Assembly: GCA_035291025.1 (NCBI GenBank)
Contig: DATDTB010000005.1
Span: 1-17,289, forward strand
Source: DATDTB01 sp035291025
Lineage (GTDB): Archaea; Iainarchaeota; Iainarchaeia; JAFGOX01; DATDTB01
DNA length: 17,289 bases
Direction: 5' to 3'
Both the position numbers and the translations under genes were made by a program. Each line of letters starts with the position of its first letter. Position 1 is the stretch's first letter. The notes under the pieces were generated by a model that worked only from the letters and a program-made list of their open reading frames with translations, searched no databases and was not told the DNA's origin. Shown in pieces: positions 13,775 through 17,289 of this stretch.

Positions 13775-14503
13775 ATGGCCATTGACCCGGTCACTACGAC
13801 CTTGTTGGTAATAAACGGCGGGCTGCTTTTGGGGAATGGGTTGCTTTACTTGACGAGCCCAACACGCAACCAGTTAATCGCCTCGGACATAAAGAGCCGC
13901 GAAAAGCTGCCGGACGCAGTCATTGCGGCAGCGCAAGCCGACGGCTTGAGCGAAGTGAAGGCAAAGCCCTTTTCTGTCCAGTCAACGGAGGCGCCAAGGG
14001 CGCTAGTTCCCGAAAACGCCGACGCGACAGCCAAGCCGGAAGGCCAGGCGCCGGAAAACGCGCGCGGCACGCAAAGGAAGCCCGTTGAAGACTTGAGGCT
14101 CGCGCGCGTCGAGCGAAGGCTTGACTCGGTGACGACGCGCATTAACTCGGTAGAGGAAAGGCTGACTGAGTCAGTTGACGGGCTGACTGCAAGGGTAAGC
14201 GCTCACGACTCCAGGTTCGAGTCCTTCGGCGAACAGTTAAAGGTGTTCGCCTCGGAGAACTTGGCGCAAAAGCTCGGCAAGCTGGAAGGAATTCAAAGGG
14301 AATTAAAGGAATTGAAGGCCAGGACTCCAAGGAACTCGGCAATAGCCGCGGTCCTGGACGCAAAATTCAGGGAAATAGACGCGCGCCTTTCAAGCGTGAG
14401 GAACTTGAGCCGGAAAAGGGAAGCCCGGCTCCTTGAACCCGGAAATGTTAACGCCGAGAAAGCACTGCAAGAACTCCAGGAAAGGATTGCAGTGCCGGCT
14501 TGA
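13775..14503 (+). CDS. Membrane-anchored coiled-coil protein, unknown function
   Basis: A 242-residue protein. The ATG at 13775 follows a clear ribosome binding sequence (aggggt) by six bases; the frame extends 13 codons upstream but those look non-coding. Residues about 7-27 form one membrane helix (TTLLVINGGLLLGNGLLYL). A linker rich in Ala, Pro, Glu and Lys spans about 65-103. From about 105 to 215 heptad-like Leu/Val/Ile spacing with many charged residues (LRLARVERRLDSVTTRINSV and LEGIQRELKELKAR) predicts a long coiled coil. The tail is a short amphipathic helix. No enzyme motif. It could tether or space a partner at the membrane, with the coiled coil probably cytosolic; the orientation cannot be proved. 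No family recognised. Confidence 0.75.
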   Translation: MAIDPVTTTLLVINGGLLLGNGLLYLTSPTRNQLIASDIKSREKLPDAVIAAAQADGLSEVKAKPFSVQSTEAPRALVPENADATAKPEGQAPENARGTQRKPVEDLRLARVERRLDSVTTRINSVEERLTESVDGLTARVSAHDSRFESFGEQLKVFASENLAQKLGKLEGIQRELKELKARTPRNSAIAAVLDAKFREIDARLSSVRNLSRKREARLLEPGNVNAEKALQELQERIAVPA

Positions 14504-14562
14504 AGCGCCGCAAAACGCAAAGGAAAAAGCCCCGGGCGAATTCTACCCTACGGCACGTTAGC

Positions 14563-14570
14563 CTTTAAAC
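14563..14570 (+). promoter_or_regulatory. TATA-like box of tRNA-Ser
   Basis: CTTTAAAC lies about 40 bp upstream of the tRNA 5' end. A start 26 bp on would be near 14592, giving a leader of about 14 bases removed by RNase P. Confidence 0.5.
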
Positions 14571-14605
14571 CTTAAGCAAGAATTTCAACTTTGCAAACAT
14601 TTCAC

Positions 14606-14743
14606 GCGGAGGTGGCGCAACCTGGTACCGCGCCAGCCTGGAATGAGCCTTTTTCAAAAAAAGGCTCAAGCCAAAAACTGAAAGCGACAGAGAGCTGGTT
14701 CGACTTCCGTCGTTTCCGGGTTCAAATCCCGGCCTCCGCGCCA
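14606..14743 (+). tRNA. tRNA-Ser (GGA anticodon) with a 49-nt intron, CCA encoded
   Basis: The acceptor stem is GCGGAGG/CCTCCGC, with discriminator G and encoded CCA (14741-14743). The D stem is GCG/CGC. The anticodon stem is CCAGC (14633-14637) with GCTGG (14694-14698). Loop CTGGAA plus A38 gives anticodon GGA. A long variable arm, CGAC TTCC GTCG, confirms a serine tRNA. The T-arm is CCGGG TTCAAAT CCCGG. The 49-nt intron (14644-14692) follows A37, the canonical archaeal position. The mature length without CCA is 86 nt, usual for tRNA-Ser. Encoded CCA contrasts with tRNA-Pro in the same window. Confidence 0.93.
14644..14692 (+). other. tRNA-Ser intron (37/38) with an 11-bp hairpin
   Basis: The intron opens with tgagccttttt and its exact reverse complement aaaaaggctca, making an 11-bp hairpin with a three-base loop (14644-14668). 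About 24 A-rich bases follow. Near the 3' end CAG can pair with CTG (32-34), leaving the 3-base bulge AGA before the anticodon stem, consistent with the 3' half of a bulge-helix-bulge motif; the 5' half is irregular. Confidence 0.7.
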
Positions 14744-14755
14744 TTAAATAAATTA
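14744..14755 (+). promoter_or_regulatory. TATA-like box and ribosome binding site of the racemase gene
   Basis: ttaaataaatta directly follows the tRNA CCA end, centred about 25 bp before the ATG at 14775. An AGGTG (14765-14769) also precedes the ATG by five bases. Either a very short leader or read-through from the tRNA promoter could express the gene. Confidence 0.45.
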
Positions 14756-14774
14756 CCAAAAAACAGGTGCTAGA

Positions 14775-15491
14775 ATGAAGACAGTTGGTGTAATCGGCGG
14801 CCTTGGGCCGGAAACGACTTCCGAGTTTTACTTGGACCTTATTTTTTCATGCCAGGAAAAAGACAAGAACCACAGGCCAGCCATAATAATTTCCAGCGTT
14901 CCATTGCCTTACTCAATTGAAGAGGACGCCATTTCAGGAAATTCAGGCATTGAACGAATCCTTCCTTTCCTGGTAAGCGAGGCGCAAAGGCTGGAAAAAG
15001 CCGGGGTTGACTTCATCGTAATGCCGTGCAATTCCCTCCACGTCTTCGTGAAGGAAATCCGGGACTCGGTGAAAATACCGGTTTTAAGCATTGTTGAAGA
15101 AACAGTGAAGTTCCTGAAGAAAAACAAGTACGCTTCCGTTGGGATAGTTTCCACTTCCGCGACTGTAAAGAACAAGTTGTACGAAAAAGCCTTCCAGGAA
15201 AACAAAATCACTTGCAAGACCCCGGACGACTTCCAGCAGGCAAAACTGGGAAAGCTAATACTCAACCTCGTAAGGGGGCAGCAAAACAATAAAGACAGGC
15301 AAGAGCTTGTCCAAATAATTGACGACTTGGGAAAAAAAGAAGTTGACTGCGTTGTGCTCGCATGCACGGACCTCCAGTTGCTCATCCCAGAACACCAAGC
15401 CCTGAAAATATTTGACACGATGAAAATCCTCGCGGATGCAACAGTTGACTATATGCTAGAAAAACAACCAATGGCAACTAGCGAGCTTTAA
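14775..15491 (+). CDS. Aspartate/glutamate racemase family protein
   Basis: A 238-residue cofactor-independent racemase-fold protein. It begins with VGVIGGLGPETTSEFY and carries both catalytic cysteines in family context: C85 in MPCNSLH and C197 in ACTDLQ. These two cysteines act as the acid/base pair that inverts the alpha carbon in aspartate racemases, so interconversion of L- and D-aspartate (or glutamate) in the cytosol is likely. The family also includes enzymes acting on other amino acids and on hydantoins; substrate is inferred. Length is normal for the family. Its base use looks somewhat more A/T-rich than neighbours, with more ata and att codons, which may hint at acquisition from elsewhere. 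No peptidoglycan genes are seen nearby. Confidence 0.88.
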   Translation: MKTVGVIGGLGPETTSEFYLDLIFSCQEKDKNHRPAIIISSVPLPYSIEEDAISGNSGIERILPFLVSEAQRLEKAGVDFIVMPCNSLHVFVKEIRDSVKIPVLSIVEETVKFLKKNKYASVGIVSTSATVKNKLYEKAFQENKITCKTPDDFQQAKLGKLILNLVRGQQNNKDRQELVQIIDDLGKKEVDCVVLACTDLQLLIPEHQALKIFDTMKILADATVDYMLEKQPMATSEL

Positions 15492-15510
15492 CGCACCTGG
15501 CCTGTGATGA

Positions 15511-15528
15511 CTTTTTAACCTTTAAAGC
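15511..15528 (+). promoter_or_regulatory. TATA-like region of the 505-residue surface protein
   Basis: The sequence ctttttaacctttaaagc contains two overlapping candidates. A start near 15550 would leave a leader of about 45 bases. A weak purine tract (aagga, about 15576-15580) is rather far from the ATG at 15596. Confidence 0.45.
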
Positions 15529-15595
15529 AAAGCATTACTCCAAATGCAGCAAAAACCAGCGCTGCGTTTCCGTTTAAGGAAAGTGAAAACTGAAA

Positions 15596-17113
15596 ATGGG
15601 TTACCCGCCTGCAGGCGACAACAACGAAGCCTTTCAAGACTTCCAAGGCCCTTCCCAGCAAATGGAGCCAATGGGCTACCCGCCCAACGGGTCGGCGGAC
15701 GGCCCCGCGCCTCCAGGCGCTGGCATTCCAATAGTGCCAATACTCACGCTCATAGCGGTGGCCGTTGGCGCTTACGTCTTGTACTCGTTTTTCGCGCCCA
15801 AGGAAGTAAACGTCAACGTTCAATTGGTTGACGTTGAAAACCAGCCCGTGCTAGGCGCAACCATGTCGTTTTTCGGCGTTGACTTGGGAAAGCCCCTCGC
15901 GACTTGTTCCTCGAGCGACTGCCTCCTCCGCCTTTCCTCCGGCAGTTACACGGTGAAAATAAGCGCGCCAGCCTTCAGCAAGACCGCGATAGTCAAAACT
16001 CTCAACGTCACCCCCGAGTCCAGCACGGCTTTGGTGACAATAGAGCAAGACATTGGAGTGAGCGTTTCCGCGCCGCAGAAAATAATCCGCGCACCAGTCG
16101 AAAGCGCTACTCGCATCGCGTTGGTGCTGAAAAATGGCTCCACTGAAGAAAGGACTGTTTCACTCATCGCCGAAGGCTATCCAGTCGAAGTGGGCGCCGC
16201 CGTCAAGTACTACTTGAATGAAGTCGAGGCAATTGAATTCGTGCTCTCCCCCGGCGAGTCAAAGCAAGTCATCGCCTCCCTCGTGCTGCCGGCAAGCGCC
16301 CTGGTTTCCGGTGAGGAAGCGCCCGAAAAACAAGTGATTTTCAGGGTCAAGGGGACGAGCTCCAGCGAAGCCGTTTCCCTCAACGTCGTTGAAGGCATCA
16401 AGATCGCGTTGTCGTCAAACGCCTTGAACTTCAGCCCAACATACAACACTACTTCTGACGGCGAGCTGAGGCTCTTGAACCAAAGCCAGGCCCCGGTTGA
16501 AAACGTCAAAATAGAACTGAAAAGCGCTGACACCGCCTCCGAGGAAGTAGTCGAGTGGGTTAACTTGAGTGCGAAAAACATCCAAGAACTAAAGCCCGGC
16601 ATTGAAGTCCCTGTAACCATTACCATTCGCCCGCCATCCCCCGAAGCCTTCCTTGGCGAGCCGGCTCAAGTCTTCAAGCTCGAACTAAAAGCCAGCCACC
16701 TCCAGAGCGGGTGGGCGCAAATAGTGCCAATGACTATTTCCTTTACTCCCGCTCCGTTCAAGCTAGGCCTGCCCACGACTTTGAGCGTGGCAATAGAACA
16801 GGGAAAGAACGGCATAATACAAGGCAGCATGACGAACTTGTCAGGCGTGACCGCAGTAGTTACCCCAGGCTTCGGGGAGTGCGCCAAGAAAACGGACTAC
16901 AAGATAACGACGACGCTGACGAACAAGAACCTTGAACCCAACGACACGGTTGACTTCTTCGTGAGCGCTGACTTGCCGAAAAACGCGGCAGTGCGCACGG
17001 AGTTCTGCAACATACTATTCACGTACAAGACCTTGAGCGGGAGCGTCGAAAAAAGCCAAGGCGTTACTCTCACAATACTGGTGCAGCAAAGCACTGAAAC
17101 GCCAACCCAGTAA
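15596..17113 (+). CDS. Single-pass surface protein with beta-sandwich repeats
   Basis: A 505-residue protein. The first 43 residues are a Pro/Gly/Gln-rich, presumably cytosolic segment in which MGYPP occurs twice (residues 1-5 and 26-30). A membrane helix spans about 44-66 (IPIVPILTLIAVAVGAYVLYSFF). Residues about 71-150 look like a PEGA or carboxypeptidase-regulatory-like beta domain (VNVQLVDVENQPVLGATMSFFGVDLG). The rest is threonine- and valine-rich beta sequence in three or so Ig-like units (about 155-265, 270-385 and 390-495), typical of archaeal envelope proteins. No catalytic motif. The ATG at 15596 is the start; no Shine-Dalgarno is close. The protein probably sits outward at the cell surface as an N-terminally anchored type II protein. 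Specific role unknown. Confidence 0.8.
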   Translation: MGYPPAGDNNEAFQDFQGPSQQMEPMGYPPNGSADGPAPPGAGIPIVPILTLIAVAVGAYVLYSFFAPKEVNVNVQLVDVENQPVLGATMSFFGVDLGKPLATCSSSDCLLRLSSGSYTVKISAPAFSKTAIVKTLNVTPESSTALVTIEQDIGVSVSAPQKIIRAPVESATRIALVLKNGSTEERTVSLIAEGYPVEVGAAVKYYLNEVEAIEFVLSPGESKQVIASLVLPASALVSGEEAPEKQVIFRVKGTSSSEAVSLNVVEGIKIALSSNALNFSPTYNTTSDGELRLLNQSQAPVENVKIELKSADTASEEVVEWVNLSAKNIQELKPGIEVPVTITIRPPSPEAFLGEPAQVFKLELKASHLQSGWAQIVPMTISFTPAPFKLGLPTTLSVAIEQGKNGIIQGSMTNLSGVTAVVTPGFGECAKKTDYKITTTLTNKNLEPNDTVDFFVSADLPKNAAVRTEFCNILFTYKTLSGSVEKSQGVTLTILVQQSTETPTQ

Positions 17114-17122
17114 AGCCCCAAC

Positions 17123-17129
17123 AAAAAAA
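17123..17129 (-). terminator. T7 terminator of the partial minus-strand gene
   Basis: Seven T residues on the minus strand lie seven bases after the stop codon at 17137-17139. The two convergent stop codons are only 23 bp apart. Confidence 0.5.
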
Positions 17130-17136
17130 GCGCGCT

Positions 17137-17289
17137 TTACTTCTCTTTCCTGAACAAAACCAGCACCAAGGTCAGCAACACTAATACAACTAGAGCCAAA
17201 GGCATTTCGGGGGCAGTGGCTAGTTTTTGCTGCACGGCTACCTCTTCGCCTACAAAGATTTTCTTCGACGTTGTTGACTGCTTGCCCGC
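17137..17289 (-). CDS. C-terminal end of a membrane-anchored protein (partial)
   Basis: The frame enters from the right edge and runs 50 codons to TAA. The visible tail reads AGKQSTTSKKIFVGEE, then VAVQQKLATAPE, then a hydrophobic helix of about 21 residues (MPLALVVLVLLTLVLVLF) and RKEK at the end. This is a C-terminal anchor with a short basic cytosolic end, like the PKD protein elsewhere in the window. The body of the protein is outside the window, so the function is unknown. It is convergent with the 505-residue surface protein gene. Confidence 0.75.
   Translation of the reverse strand, partial: AGKQSTTSKKIFVGEEVAVQQKLATAPEMPLALVVLVLLTLVLVLFRKEK

Noticed and set aside
14644..14692. tRNA-Ser intron as a box C/D guide like the archaeal tRNA-Trp intron
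   Set aside because: A CTGA is present but no good C box; the 11-bp hairpin occupies the place where it would be.
15504..15594. Possible box C/D guide RNA (GTGATGA at 15504 and CTGA near 15590)
   Set aside because: The boxes are about 86 bases apart, no C'/D' pair was seen, terminal pairing is absent, and the segment overlaps the promoter of the next gene.
15544..15831. Plus-strand frame overlapping the start of the 505-residue protein
   Set aside because: Arg/Gln/Pro-rich shadow in another frame; the membrane protein frame has clear domain structure.

Overview
The window reads as chromosomal DNA of an archaeon, probably a DPANN-type lineage such as Diapherotrites (the phylum is an inference). 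The evidence is an archaeal-form alanyl-tRNA synthetase, two tRNA genes interrupted at the canonical archaeal 37/38 intron site, TATA-like boxes about 26 bp upstream of likely transcription starts (several giving leaderless or nearly leaderless mRNAs), T-run terminators, and large membrane-anchored surface proteins with PKD and cysteine-rich modules. There is no phage, insertion sequence, CRISPR array or plasmid signature.

Layout. 18-1580 (-) is a cytosolic M3-like zinc oligopeptidase. A 371-bp divergent intergenic region with a 21-bp palindrome and a possible 32-residue membrane micro-ORF separates it from alaS (1952-4831, +). A 59-residue unknown protein (4856-5035, -) converges on alaS. 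5296-8745 (-) encodes a 1149-residue surface protein: signal peptide, six PKD domains, a 26-cysteine region, a carboxypeptidase-regulatory-like domain, a C-terminal membrane anchor. A divergent promoter region leads to a small LysW-like zinc-ribbon protein (8939-9154, +). Then come a very basic 69-residue protein (9280-9489, -), a class IV (branched-chain) aminotransferase (9533-10438, -) and an intron-containing tRNA-Pro(UGG) (10569-10674, -).

10828-12864 holds two homologous membrane-anchored SGNH/GDSL hydrolases, convergent, with coding ends overlapping by 27 bp. Next are a TatD-family hydrolase (12958-13710, +), a membrane-anchored coiled-coil protein (13775-14503, +), an intron-containing tRNA-Ser(GGA) (14606-14743, +), an aspartate/glutamate racemase family protein (14775-15491, +), a 505-residue single-pass surface protein (15596-17113, +) and the C-terminal end of another membrane-anchored protein (17137-17289, -).

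How the genes relate: most appear to be single transcription units with their own promoters, so no large operon is evident. Two themes recur. One is translation (alaS, two tRNAs). The other is the cell envelope (PKD/Cys-rich protein, two SGNH hydrolases, coiled-coil membrane protein, 505-residue protein, partial terminal protein). The most noteworthy items are the overlapping tail-to-tail SGNH pair, the two differently built tRNA introns, the Cys-rich PKD protein, and several small unrecognised proteins.
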